Source: Diabrotica undecimpunctata (taxonomy: Eukaryota > Arthropoda > Insecta > Coleoptera > Chrysomelidae). Taken from it: 64,000 nt of DNA. The first letter of the stretch is position 1. The number at the start of each line of letters is the position of its first letter. Below are positions 45,637 through 57,545 of the stretch, in pieces. The position numbers and the translations under genes are program-made. Location: NCBI RefSeq assembly GCF_040954645.1, contig NC_092803.1:12959230-13023229 (forward strand), in the 5' to 3' direction. A model generated the notes under the pieces. That model was not told the DNA's origin. It made no database searches and saw nothing but the letters and a program-made list of their open reading frames with translations.

Positions 45637-45728
<92 letters not shown>
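45632..45728. repeat. (TA)n microsatellite, right half
   Basis: About 97 bp of TA with two single-base interruptions, starting exactly at the LTR edge. Confidence 0.95.
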
Positions 45729-45730
<2 letters not shown>

Positions 45731-46419
45731 TTTTGTATTAATCCAGTCTCTCCATCAACTCTCAAGAGTTCATCCATTACGCTCTGGATTTCTTTTTTTG
45801 TGTGGAAAATACCTCGTTGGGTCACATTCTATCTCGCAGTAAAAACCAGGCGCAAATAAAACGTTCTTTAGGACGTTTTGAGCTGATCCATTAATATTAG
45901 ATGTGTTTTGGCGTGAATTGCATTATTTATCTCGAAATAGAAGTAAACTTCCCGGCAGCTTATTGGCTAAATCTGTCGTTTGCACGAACTGAAGAGTGAA
46001 ATAACTTTTTTATTGGCGATTGCTCACGTTTGTTATACTTATAAACTGGAGATAAATACGAGATGAGAAAATCCGGTATCAGGTTAAAAAGTTGCAGTGG
46101 ATGAGAGTGTAAGAAGTTTTTCATTTAATACGCGTTGATCTTCATCAGTACCGTATTCTTGCTGAAGTAAAGCGTTCAGAAAAACTGCACTTTTTAACAT
46201 ATCGTTAATACTTTGCTATTGACATAATAGAACAATTTTTTAATCTGCTATTTCTTTTTAGGAAGTCAAATAAAACAAATAGACAGTCAGTATGAAAAGC
46301 TAGTACATGATAATCAAAAGAAAAACACACAAAAATTAAACGATAGGAAGCATATTATGGGCAACGTAAAAATTAAAAGAAATTAGAAGAGCTAATAGTG
46401 AATTCCGAATCTATTTTAG
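45729..46419. other. No gene assigned
   Basis: A short minus frame ([21 protein letters not shown], 45735-45825) looks protein-like but I cannot place it. It is cut off by the TA array. The rest is AT-rich. Confidence 0.4.
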
Positions 46420-46430
46420 CTAGAATCTAT

Positions 46431-48507
46431 CATCATCATCATCATCATTTGGCTCTACAACTCTATGTGAGTCTTGGCCGCGTTTAATATTTGCCTCCAT
46501 TGTTGTCGGTCCTGAGCAGCTATTTCCCATTGCTGTATTCCCATTTTGCGTTAATCACTGGCTACTGCGTCGTTTCATCTCTTTCTTGGGCGACCATCTG
46601 ACCATCCTGCCATCGGGCCTTTCCCAGAATGTGGCGTTTAGGAGTCTTTCATCACTCGATCTTAGTACGTTTCCCGCCCATCTTATTCGGTTTGCTTTAA
46701 TGTAGCGTACTATATTTTCATCTCCATATATTGTCTGGAGTTCATAATTGTGTCTTCTTCTCCATTCTCCTGTTGTCTCCTCTCTGCAAGGCCCATAGAT
46801 AGTCCGCACTATCTTTCTTTCCAGTACCAGTAATTTTGTCGTTTCCTGCTGATTCAGAGTCCATGTCTCGCTTCCATACGTTATTGTGGGACGAATTATT
46901 GTCTTGTACACTCTTATTTTTGCTGGTATTGAGAACATTTTTGATTTAAGTACGGTCATTAATGAGTAATATGCCCTGTTTCCTGCAATGACCCTGGCTG
47001 CCACGTCCTTTTCATATTTATTTTCAGATGTTATGATCGCTCCCACTTACTTGAATTCTTTGACGACTTCAAAGTTATATTTATTGAATGTTACGTTTTG
47101 TCTAACCCTTGGTCTTGGGTTCTTCGTAACCACCATGTACTTGGTCTTATCCTCGTTGACCTTCAGACCAACTTTCTTGGCTTCTTTTTCGAATAGGGTG
47201 AAAACTTCTTTTGCATCTCTGGTGGATTGTGCAATTTTGTCTACGTCATCCGCAAACGCCAATAGTATTTTTGATCCTTGGGCGGCAAATCCGTTTGTCA
47301 GTTTTGGTTGAGCTTTCCTTACCGCATGTTCCAGTGCGAAATTAAATAGCAGGGGGGCGAGAGGATCTCCTTGTCTAAGCCCGGTGTCAATGAGGAATTC
47401 CTCCGACGTAGTGCTGCCAATTCTGATCCGTGTGGAAGCTTTCTCTGCGCTCACCTGTGCTAATCGTACCAGCTTTCCAGGTACTCCTATTTCTACCATG
47501 GTCTCCCACAATGCTTCTCTGCTAACAGAATCGTAAGCTTGTTTAAAGTCCACGAAGATTTGGTGTATATCGCGGTTGAATTCCCAATTTTTTTCCAACA
47601 CCTATCGTAGGACGAATATCTGGTCTATGGTCGACCTTCCCGATCTGAATCCGCTTTGGTAGTCGCCTATTATTTCCTCTGCGTATAAAGTTAGCCTTCT
47701 AGATAGTATTATGGATATAATTTTGTACGTTGTATTGATTAACGATATTCCTCTATAGTTCCGACATATTTGTTTGTCTCCCTTCTTGTGGATAAGTACT
47801 ATATGGCTTTCATGCCAGTGTTTCGGTATTTTTTCTCTTTCCCAGACTTCCCTTATAAGATGATATATCTCAAGTTGGAGATTTTCCAGGTGTGGGCCCT
47901 GGTATTTCAGGTTCGACTAACTGGTACTGTCTTTGTTGCCCTATCGTTGTGGATTTTTCTGTATTTAGGAGTTGCTCAAAATACTTTCTCCATTGGCGGC
48001 TTATCTCCTCGTCGTCTGTGAGCAATTGTCCTGCATAGTCTTTTATAAATCTTGGGCTGTTGGTCGTGTTGCCCTTCATTGTTTTTAGGTCCTTATAAAA
48101 CTGTCTAGACTGACCGGTTCTATGTTGCTCATCCAGTTGCTATATTCGCGCTTCTAGGTACTGTTTCTTTTTTTCTTCTCAAAAGTCTTCTCATTTGAGT
48201 CCTTACTCTGTTGTAGTCTTTCCTGATCTCATCTGTAGGGGGTGTTAGTTACTCTAACCTCTTGATTGCTTTTTGATGCACGCTTTGTTCGCACTCCTGG
48301 TCAAACCATTGGTTTGTCTTCTTGTTATTCCTTTTTTTTTTCCTATAGTTTCCGCTGCGGCACTTTCTATGGCGTTCGTTATATTTTGCCATTTCTGGTC
48401 TATGGTCAATTCTGGCGTTGATCTTTCTTCTTCTTCCAGTGTCTACAATTTGTTTGGATCAGTGCCTGATATTGGCGTTCATTATCAGGTAAATCGAGCC
48501 TTGAAAT
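46431..48507 (-). mobile_element. 5'-truncated LINE, 11-bp TSD, (ATG)n tail
   Basis: 11-bp duplication ctagaatctat (46420-46430 and 48508-48518). The tail on minus is (ATG)n, on plus catcatcat. From the 5' end: linker KKNNKKTNQWFDQECEQSVH (near 48310), TMKGNTTNSPRFIKDYAG (48070), SGRSTIDQIFVLR (47640) then a TAG, HQIFVDFKQAYDSV (catalytic Asp block, 47560), TGLRQGDPLAPLLFN (47370), LLAFADDVDKIAQ (FADD, 47260), VVKEF then a TAA at 47047-47049 in place of the usual YLG, RPTITYGSETWTL (46880), RIRWAGNVLRS (46690). At least two nonsense codons and frame changes. A LINE family distinct from the (AAG)n ones here. Confidence 0.92.
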
Positions 48508-48518
48508 CTAGAATCTAT

Positions 48519-49321
48519 ATATCTAGAATTTCTTCTAGAGAAATTTGAAGCAATCAAAATCTTTTCTCTAGAAAAATCAACAGTTAAATTTTTTAAACTA
48601 TATTATTTGTAATATATATTATATTAAATATAAACCTTAAATTGTAACTCGTGCTAATGACCACAGATGTCCCATACCCGTTACTTTAAATAAAAAAGAG
48701 AGTATAAAGTTTTTTTTTCATTTAAATAAAGCAACAGGAAAATATTATTATATTCTCAGAAAATTTGTTTTTTAGTACATCAAACTGTTAACCGCAATAC
48801 GTAACGGTAAACTCACTTTCTCCTTCCTACAGTTGCCTCCCTTAATTCACCGAAGGCTATGTTGTCGTGAAAATATAATACTATCCTACTTTATTTTACG
48901 AGGCTCATGAAAACTGAGGTTTTCAGATGAGCCCAGAGGTAGCTCGCAAATTTTTACGTGCCCCGAAAACAAATTTCGACCTTGTTTAAATAAGGAGCAA
49001 CATGTGGTGGGGTTTTCATTACAAGTCAGTATTATTTGGATGGGGGCAATATAAGGGTTGGTGTAGGTCGATGAAAAATATAAAAGACTACATTTAAAGA
49101 ATTTTTTAAATAAACTTATATACTTTATGGAATACGTTATGTGACAATGTGTAGATTAATTGTCTGGATGCCCTCTGGATTTTTGCTATTGTGAGTTTAA
49201 CATGTGTCCTTAGCTAATACGGGTACGCTAATTCTGGATATGAATTCGGTTTAAGCCCATCACGTCAAAATTTTTCACAAAATTGAAAAAACCTTGTGAG
49301 ATATTATATACTAGTGCAACT
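48519..49321. other. No gene recognised
   Basis: AT-rich with a short hairpin near 48900-48935 (ggctcatgaaaac / gttttcagatgagcc, imperfect). Nothing coding. Confidence 0.5.
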
Positions 49322-49330
49322 ATGTAGCTT

Positions 49331-50072
49331 ATTAATATTTCTTATATATATTTAGGGATTCTACAGTATTCACTGCCTTACCTCGCTCAACCGTTTCCAT
49401 CTCTCTCTGTTGTTCCATTCTCCATCGTTTAGTCCTCTCTTACTCATGGCGTCGTCTACTTCGTTCCTCCAGGATTTTCGGGATCGTCCTCTTTTCCTCC
49501 TTCCTATGGGGCTCCATTCGGTTATTCTCTTTATCCATCTGCTGTCGCTAGTTCTTCTTACATGTCCATACCACTTTAGTCTTTTTTGTTCTATATATGT
49601 TAGTATGTCTGTTTCTATTGATGTTCTTTGCTTTATTTCGTCATTACTTCTCCTATCCATTCTTGTTACTCTGCAGCATCTTCGCAGGCATTCCATCTCT
49701 GTTGCTACTATCTTACTGCTATTTTTCTTGTTTATGATCCAATTTTCAGCCCCATATGTCATAATACTTTGCACTAATGTTTTATAAATCTGCGTTTTTG
49801 TCTTCATATTTAGGTGTCTATCCCACCATACTGAGTTAAGTTGTCGGATTGCTGTTCTTGTTTGTCCTAATCTTTGTGTAATTTCTTCCTCTGTTGTTGC
49901 CTTTTTCGTGATTATAAACCCCAGGTATTTGAATTTATCCTTTCCTTTGATTGTTACGTTGTCATCAATCTGTAGATCTTCTATGTCTTCTTCACTTGTA
50001 GATAGGTACTCTGTTTTCGCGAGGTTAATATCTAGGCCAGCCTTGGTATATTCTTCTTGTAGTTTCTTTATC
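49331..50072 (-). mobile_element. 5'-truncated LINE, same family as 32007-32902
   Basis: One open frame of 234 codons (50074-49370): GLDINLAKTEYLST, KFKYLGFIIT, QSIMTYGAENWII, LKWYGHVRRT, RRKRGRSRKSWRNEVDDAM, ending RLSEVRQ. This lines up with the 32048-32848 protein almost end to end. A 9-bp direct repeat atgtagctt (49322-49330 and 50073-50081) may be its target duplication. It is cut just after the palm box, so it is inert. The shared end wording (agtgaatactgtagaatccc) gives the family 3' end. Confidence 0.85.
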
Positions 50073-50221
50073 ATGTAGCTTTCTTAAATTGCATTAAAAT
50101 TATTTTTTTAATACTTACTTGAAGGCATCGTCAGTTGAGTATTTCGTAAATAGAGTTAGTAAGCGTCAGTTGTTTGTAGCATCGAGTTGTATTTTGTTGT
50201 ATGAGTGTTTATCGCGCCATA

Positions 50222-51760
50222 ATGTCATCAAGAAAGTGTAAGAACAGTCCTGACATATTTTGTTACGTGTGTGGTGATTTATCAATAGCAAAGCATAAAG
50301 GAAACGTAACAGACTTTATAAAGAAAGCTTATCACGCTTAATTCGGGGTAAAGCTTGGTGATCAGGACAAATCTTGGGCTCCACACAAAGTGTTCTTTTA
50401 GTGTGTCGAACTACTGAGAAAATGGACAAAATGTACACGTAACTCTTTACCCTTCGGCATTCCTATGGTATGGAGGGAACCAAAAAACCATGGAGACGAC
50501 TGCTACTTTTGCTCCTGCGATATCAAGGATCTTAATTAAAAAAAAACACCAAATTCAATATCCTGATTTACCTTCTGCTAAACGACCTGTATCTCATGGA
50601 CCAGGAACATTAATTCACCTTTTCTTCACACCATCCAACAGCAATTATCAGATGAAAGTTCAGACGAAAAAACCGATTAAGACGAATTCAATCCTGAGAT
50701 AGACCAATCTTAAAAGTTTATCCAAGCTGAACTAAATGACTTGGTGAGAGACTTGGGTATATCAAAGGATGCTGCACAAATCTTAGGATTACCACTGAAA
50801 GATAAAAATCAATTGGCTCCAGGTACCACACTTTCGTAGTATAGGCATCGTGAAAAAGAGTTCGCAAAGTATTTTTATCAAAAGGGCTCACTGGTGTATT
50901 GTTATAATATTTCTGAAGTAGTCATAAAACTGGGAGTTGTCAATTTGATTCTTCTAGAGAAGTGTGAAGGGTGTCTTGTTGCACAATGGTAATACTTATG
51001 CCTCAGTGCCTGTTGCTCACTCCGTGCATCTCAAAGAAACATATGAGAATCTTGAGCTGTTGCTAAATAAAATAAAGTATAGTACACCATATTTTTGTGC
51101 GAGTGGGACAGTCGATCACGAAATTTACATTACGTTAAGAAAGAGTGGCCACTCAGAGAAAGACTTGTACCGGGACAAAAAAATGTGTAACGTGATACAC
51201 TAGTTGACTCAAAATTAGTTCTTTTACCTTCTCTTCACGTAAAGTTAGGGTTAATGAAGCAGTTTGTCAAAGCTTTAGATAAACAAGATGACTGCTTTAA
51301 ATATCTGTGCGACAAATTTCCTGCACTTTCTGAAGCTGAACTTACATAAGGAATTCTTGTAGGCCCTCAAATTCGAACCTTATAATCGGACAGATTGTTC
51401 TAGAATACAATGACCCAGGATTAATCTGAAGCATGGAGTTCTTCCGTAGAAGTCATAGACGGTTTTCTTGGAAACAACAAGTCTCCAAACTATAAAGAAA
51501 TATATAAAAATGGTCGAAAATTATAAAAAACTGGGATGCAATATGAGCGTTAATCTTCATTTTCTGAATTCAAACGTTGATTATTTTTCCGAAAATCTTT
51601 GAGTTGTCAGCGAGGGACAGGAAGAAAGGTTCCATCAAGATTTAAAGGAGATGAAGAGACGTTACCAAGGAAGATGGGATATAAGAATGATGGCTGGTTA
51701 CTGCTGGACCTTAAAGAGAGACTAGATTGCAAAAATCCATAAAAAGAAGACCACAAAACG
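50222..51760 (+). pseudogene. Broken copy of a recurrent arthropod family, function unknown
   Basis: Starts at ATG 50222: MSSRKCKNSPDIFCYVCGDL (CxxC zinc motif), GDQDKSWAPHKVFF, LLRKWTKCTRNSLPFG, IPMVWREPKNHGDDCYFC (second CxxC). It continues in other frames: IQYPDLPSAKRPV (50535), ELNDLVRDLGISK (50725), KGVLLHNGNTYASVPVAHSV (50967), HVKLGLMKQFVKALDKQD (51240), GNMSVNLHFLNS (51540) and RYQGRWDIRMMAGYCWTLKR (51660). Several stops and shifts, and a stretch around 51130-51200 seems shortened. I recognise the family as one that recurs in insect genomes, usually unannotated and often in multiple copies. Its biochemical role is not known to me. Transposon-derived is inference. Confidence 0.65.
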
Positions 51761-52364
51761 CAGATTTCATGAAAAAAGACAACGGTTTTATTAAAAAAAA
51801 AACAAATATTGTCTAACGTAGGTTATACTGAATTCTTTTTTAAGAATAACTCAATTTTGCAGTGTAATTTTGTATTAAATAAAGTTTCGATAAATATTTT
51901 CTCAGTATTTTTGGCAGTTTCTATGAAAAATTTCAGACACACTTTTCTTAAAAACCTGACGTGCTGGAAAAAAAACTAAGTACAGATGCTTGATCAGCAC
52001 AATCCCATTTACTATAGGACCCCTATTAAACTCAAAACACTTTTCACGAAAATGTAGGCCTCTGTTATTAATTTTTTCATATAAATAATAAGAAAGGTTA
52101 TACTAATATAATGTACTGTGAAAGCTGATCGGGTAGAGTACCTACATAGTTAAAGCATAATTTGTAAATGTACAATGTATTAAAAACAACAATCAGATCT
52201 ATAATATTTCGTGAACAAAAAAACTCACTTATCAACACAATTTTTTTATTCCCTACATTAGACCATCAGGTTTTCAGTGCGGGACTTAATACATTTGCCC
52301 CTACAAGCTTCCAAAAAACTGTAATTAGGGTTGGATAAAACTGTGGATAATGAATTACCTTCTT
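51761..52364. other. No gene recognised
   Basis: AT-rich 3' flank of the broken gene and spacer before the next LINE. Confidence 0.5.
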
Positions 52365-53400
52365 TTTAACGTGCCTTATCAAGTCTCCCTGCCGTTGGCG
52401 ATTCATATTGCAAGACTCTCTCTATATTGAGCTACACTAAACAGTTGTTCTACTCTAAGTATCCCGCTCCATTCTCTAATATTCTTTAATTACGAGGCTT
52501 GTTTTCTGCCAATTCCCTGCGTACTTTATATTACACCATTAACCTCGCATTATATGTTAAGGATATTTTATTATAATCTCTGGGTTTGACGCTATCAATC
52601 AACGAACGAGTAGGTTTTACACTGTTGAGAACAGCTTCGTTTGTCTGCTTTGCCGTCCACGATATTTTTAGTGTTCGTTTTTACAACCAAGTTTAAAAAG
52701 CCTTTACGCAGTTCATAATGGACGCTTGCAAGGTCCATGCTTCGACACCATAAAAGAAAACTGGTCAAATGTAACATTTAATCATGCGATTTGGAAGTTG
52801 AAGTTTCAAGTTATCGTTTCAGAAGAGTTACCCCATTTGTAAAAAAGTTGCACTACATAAGTTTTCATAATGCATCTGCAAATCTCAAATGACTGAGCTT
52901 CTCTTTATTTATGTTAAGTGTCTCCTTGCCGTACTCCTCGCTGTATACAGAGTTTATTTGTTTCTTGTTCAGATAGTCTTACGCTAGCTGTGGCATTATG
53001 GTAGATATATTTGATTATTTTAGTGTGGCGATGGTCTTTTCAGCATTCTGTCAATAATTTTAACAATTTCTGATGGCTTATGGTACCGAATGCTTTCTCG
53101 TAGTCGACAAATATCAGTGCCAGTGATTTGTTGTATTCTGCAGACTTCTATATAAGGTTCTTTATCACTAGTAAGTGGTCGTTAGTTCTGTATCCCGATC
53201 TAAATCCAGCTTGTTCTCCAGGATGATAGAAGTCTGATTTAGTGTCCAGTCTTTTTTGATAATTTTTGTGAAAAGTTTATATATGTGTGAAAGCAAATTG
53301 ATAAGACGGTAGAGATTCATGACCCCTTTGTTTAATTTTTTTGTAGTTGCCCCAATCAGACCCCTTGTCATTTACTTATCCACGACCCCAGCTTTCCTAA
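52365..53400 (-). mobile_element. Heavily decayed LINE RT
   Basis: Reading minus: NLLSHIYKLFTKIIKK (near 53270) is the SHxYKLFTKII entry of RTE/CR1-like RT. ENKLDLDRDTELTT (53200) corresponds to the EQAGFRxGxxTxDH box, changed at most positions. LSTTRKHSVP (53100) is from the catalytic Asp region (FVDYEKAFD) in another frame. HLTSFLLWCRSMDLA (52765) matches the C-terminal LxYGxExWTL block. Many stops. 52365-52560 may be its 3' end. Older than the other LINEs here. Confidence 0.55.
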
Positions 53401-54989
53401 CAAACCCTGAGTGCCGTTCGCACAAGTTTCGATTATTTTGCTTGCCCTATCTCCGAATTGGTTTGTTTTATTACAACATAACAAAGGAAAACAGTGTATT
53501 TTTTTACAATATTCTGTTTTAAAATCGACATGTAATGTAAAAGCTCTAGTGTAAATAGAGTTTATTTTTTAGTAAATATTAAGTTGCTGAGAAAAGCTAC
53601 TAAGGAAAATTCCTGAACAATCCCCACTCCGCTCTCGACTTCGACATGCACTATTCCTTCTTGAAATAAAAGTATATAAATTTGTAGTTTGAAACCATTT
53701 TACCACAATTCGCCATATTACTATGCTTCTTGAGTCTCCTTATATGCACACGTTTCTATTTGCCATCCATACATCTCAGACTTTATTTGAAATTAACCCT
53801 AACGCTATACGTACAGCATCTCCTCGGGATATTCTCAATAAAATTTCTATATCTGACGAGATTTACAGGCGACACGTGCTCAAAAACAAAGGGTGACACG
53901 TGTCATATGCAGTTCTGATAAATCATACGAAACGCCGGCATAGGATTCAGACAATATTGGATAAATAACGAGAAAAAAACTATGAAAAAGAAACCAATTT
54001 TGTATGTATTTGTAGATATATTAGAAAATTTTATGTCTGTGAATAGTATAATAAGTGACGACTGTATTGAAAATGTATACAGCTTAATCAACAAAATTCA
54101 AAATATCGACTTGCACGTTAAAAGTAGATCGATTCAAATATCTAGAATATACGGTAAATGATAAGTAGGACTCTGATATAGAAATTAATATCCAATTTAA
54201 AATAGCGTGATTGGCATTTTTAAAAATGAAAAATCTTTTAAGTGACCATTACAAAAGACCGATACGTTGTAACCTCAGAAACCTTTTTTGGGTGGTGCTA
54301 GAAAGGTCACCAATGGAGACACTGTGGACGATAGCCAGATGGTTGGTGAAGAGCGAGTCGTGGGTTCGAAACTAGCTTTTGGAACCGGGAATGGGTCCAA
54401 TGGACGAAATAAGTAAAGATAGGACAGGATAAGATATATTAGAAAAGATACAGAAATAAACAAAAAGATAGACGGGAAAATTACCAAAGATAAGATAAGA
54501 TATGTAGAAAAAGGGCTCCACTTAACTTTTCAACGGGAAAAAGGTAAGCAAAGATATTTAGGTTATGAGACCAAATCCAAGGAAAGATATGAACAGTTAA
54601 TTATTAAATAAATTTTGCCAACACACTACATAAACCAATAATAAATATATTAGGTGGACTCCGTACACCTACTTACCTACAAAACTTAATCAGCCTGATC
54701 TTTCTCCTGGCCGAAGATATAATAATAATTTAATGTAATAAACAAATATTCAGAGGTATTATTTTATCAGGAAACTTATTAGGAGTCGAGAAATAAAATT
54801 CAGGGATAAAACAAAACAATATACATTCAACAGCACAATTATATAGGCGGCTGAATGTAATCACAAGTAAAAAATGTACCATCAATTAATAAATGGTTAT
54901 ATACGTATGGAAATAAACAGTATTATGATCAAGAAATACCTTTATAGATACAATATAATAAAATCATGCACAAATTAAATTATCAATCA
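53401..54989. other. No gene; SINE-like tRNA head within
   Basis: AT-rich. Except for 54322-54500 (listed) I find nothing. Two 'gacacgtg' motifs (near 53871 and 53894) form a short direct repeat. Confidence 0.4.
54322..54500 (+). mobile_element. Possible tRNA-derived SINE fragment
   Basis: An A-box-like TAGCCAGATGG (54332-54342) and a B-box-like GGTTCGAAACT (54363-54373) stand in tRNA order, with gtggacg before them. The gap of 20 nt is shorter than in a tRNA. An A-rich, GATA-containing tail follows. RNA polymerase III control is suggested only by the boxes. Confidence 0.3.
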
Positions 54990-55675
54990 ATTAAATTATC
55001 AAATTAAACTGTAAGAAGACCAAAATTCTTGTAGTAAGTAAATTCACAGCTAATAATGAACCCTTGAAAATAATCGACAAAATTACATACCTTGGATGCA
55101 GCCTAAATAAGGAATGGGACCACTCACAGGAAATAACATGTCGTATTGAAAAGGCGAGAGCTGTCTTCAATCGCCTCAGAAAGATTTTATGTAATATGCA
55201 CCTGAACAATGATATAAGAACACGAGTTTTGAGATGCTATGTATTTTCTACTCTTTTATATGTAGTCAAAGCCTGGACCTTGACGGAGGCAACATTCAAA
55301 CGATTAGAAGCCTTCAAAATGTGGTGTTACCGCCGCATGCACAGAATTTTCTATATTCATCATGTTACAGACAACACCTTGATCCAACGTATGAATAAAG
55401 ATCTGGAAATTATGCGTATCGTGTAAATCAGAAAGATGACATATTTAGGGTATGTGATGCGCAATGAGAAGTATCAACTAATTCGACTAATTTTACAAGG
55501 CAAGATAGAAGGCAAAAGATCTCAAGGGCGCAGAAGGACATCGTGGTTGAAGAACATCAGACAGTGAGCAGGAATGACTACCATACATCTATTTAGAGCA
55601 GCTGTCAACAAAGTTGTATGAACCAACGTGATTCACAGAAGTTAGGCGCCAAAAGAAGAAGACTCATATAACTTA
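54990..55675 (+). mobile_element. 5'-truncated LINE C-terminus, (AAG)n tail
   Basis: Plus strand: LNCKKTKILVVSK (54995), IDKITYLGCSLNKEWD (55073), RIEKARAVFNRLRKILC, LRCYVFSTLLYVVKAWTL, FKMWCYRRMHRIFYI (55310), then after a stop YLGYVMRNEKYQLIRL and GKIEGKRSQGRRRTSWLKNIR (55500), RAAVNKV, ending in gccaaaagaagaagac. Same family as 21425-22555 and 29310-31205. The palm is not included. Confidence 0.85.
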
Positions 55676-57239
55676 TCAAAGTCTATAGCATTGGCCAATG
55701 CTTTCTTATTCCTAACAGCACAGTGAGTCCATGGACTAGCGTTTTAACGTATGGAGAATCTATAGATATTTTGATAATACTTGCTTCTCTAAGACACAAA
55801 CTTGATCTTGGGCTCTTTAGAAAGTATTTGGAACATGCTGTATCTATATCGAAAAAATATTCCTGAGTCATATTGAACACCTTAATTTGTTCGTAAAAAC
55901 ATTATAAAAACATGATATGACACGTTAATTTGAATTTTCTGTAAATACATTTTGTGCATTTTTTTTACACTTGCTCCTCAGGTAAAAACACTTTATTATC
56001 TCGCCTTAAGTAATGAGACTGCTTGGCCCTGAAATATTAAATGTGTTGTCGTATAAGGTGTAGAACTTCATCTGGGGTTTTAGAGGGCCTATTGTCATGC
56101 TTTCCACGTCCATCGGAAGGTGGTATTGGAGAAGTTTTAATAGAATCATTATTTCTCCTGAGTCCACCTCTAGCAATATCATGGAAGCTCAAAAAAGCAG
56201 TATAATAGACCTGTTCTTCGTTATCTTGATTCCGAACTTTATAATAAAAGGCTACAGAATGATCAAATGAAGGACCTTCGTCTTCATCTGCATTATGGTC
56301 ACGTCGCGGTCTTCTTTGTTTTACGTTTTAAAATGAAATAAGACCAAAAGGTAGTAATCCTGTTCATTATTTAAAGATTGAAATTGAATTTTTCTATTAC
56401 AAGTGTCTGTTGTTCAGGCCTAATTTTCCCGTTAAAAGAACTTTTAACGTTTACATCTGAAATGAAGAAAGTATTCTCTAACTAAGTACGCAGTAAATAA
56501 GCTATCAAACGTCTGTATGTAAATAAATATGTGAAACTGCCGATGTCTGATGACATTGGTTGTTACTGACAAAATATTTATTCAGTTTATTCAAAAACAG
56601 CGTTTTTAGAACTTGTTATAATTTTAAGAGCGTATGCGCAAAATTTCGGTCCAATTCATTTAAATGCATTCATTTTTTTCGAATCCTAAGAAAAATAATA
56701 AATATTTTTGACAAATTTAATCGCACAATGAAAGATTACATTATTACCGAGTGCCAAAAGTCCCTTAGAATAAACAAAAAGTTTCTTTTGGTTGAGATTT
56801 TTGAAATTAAAAATCACACTTAATTTTCTCTTTTTTTCACCCCTGTAACTTACTAAAATAAACATTAAGAAGTTTTCAGGGACTTTCGGCCCTCGGTAAT
56901 AATGTTATCTTTCATTCTGTTTTTAAATTTTTAAAAAATACTTATTAGTTTTCTCAGAATTCGAAAATTATGAATGCATTTAAAAAGCATTGGCCCGAAA
57001 TGTTGCGTCTACACTTTTAGACTACGGCGGTTTTTGTCACGATACGTTTTTGACAAGTGTAAATGATAATTTGCTATCAGATAGTGCCAACCGTTAAACA
57101 TTCAATAAAATTGACAGTATTTGTTTTTGAAATAAACCCTTCAATTATCTTAAATAACAGCATTGTTCCAAATAAGAAACCAGCGAAATACAAATTAAAT
57201 ATGGACTTCAAACTTAAATGGAAGAAGAGCTAATAGAAA
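55676..57239. other. No gene; second ratchet-like site within
   Basis: AT-rich DNA. The one notable signal is the polypyrimidine-CAG|GTAAAA site at 55956-55987 (listed). A plus open frame (56560-56823) lacks any motif. Confidence 0.5.
55956..55987 (+). promoter_or_regulatory. Second, weaker ratchet-type splice site
   Basis: A long pyrimidine tract (gcattttttttacacttgct, then cct) leads to CAG (55979-55981) joined directly to GTAAAA (55982-55987) on the strand of the host exon. The donor half is weaker than GTRAGT, so confidence is lower than at 1004/1005. Confidence 0.35.
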
Positions 57240-57545
57240 GCTACTTTCAACTTTTCATCCAGATCAAAGCACTGATTTACAAACAATTATTGAAAACTGT
57301 GTGAACCTATAGCCTACAATTATGGGGCTGTATCAAAAAAGGAATTATTGAAATTTAGAAACGCTTTAGAACCGAATACTAAAGAATATTGTAGGTTCTC
57401 CTTGGTATGTTCGGAATGACGATTTACGTAGAGATATTTAAGTCGAATTTATTTCAAATGAAATTAAGAAAGTCGCCATGAGACATGAAGAGAGGATCCA
57501 TAAGCATCTCAACCATGAAGTACTTTAGCTTCTTCATAGGGCTCA
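57240..57545 (+). mobile_element. Jockey-type LINE C-terminal fragment
   Basis: Plus strand: YSLQLWGCIKKGIIEI (near 57310) matches the jockey QLWGCAxxSNIE block. After a frame change SPWYVRNDDLRRDI (57397) and EIKKVAMRHEERIHKHLNHE (57460) match the conserved APWYVRN...HxxRLxxHxN end. One in-frame stop lies between the last two. Only about 90 codons remain. It is a lineage separate from the other LINEs in this window. Confidence 0.7.

Noticed and set aside
46435..46452. (CAT)n microsatellite as an independent feature
   Set aside because: It is the tail of the minus-strand LINE, directly next to its 11-bp duplication.
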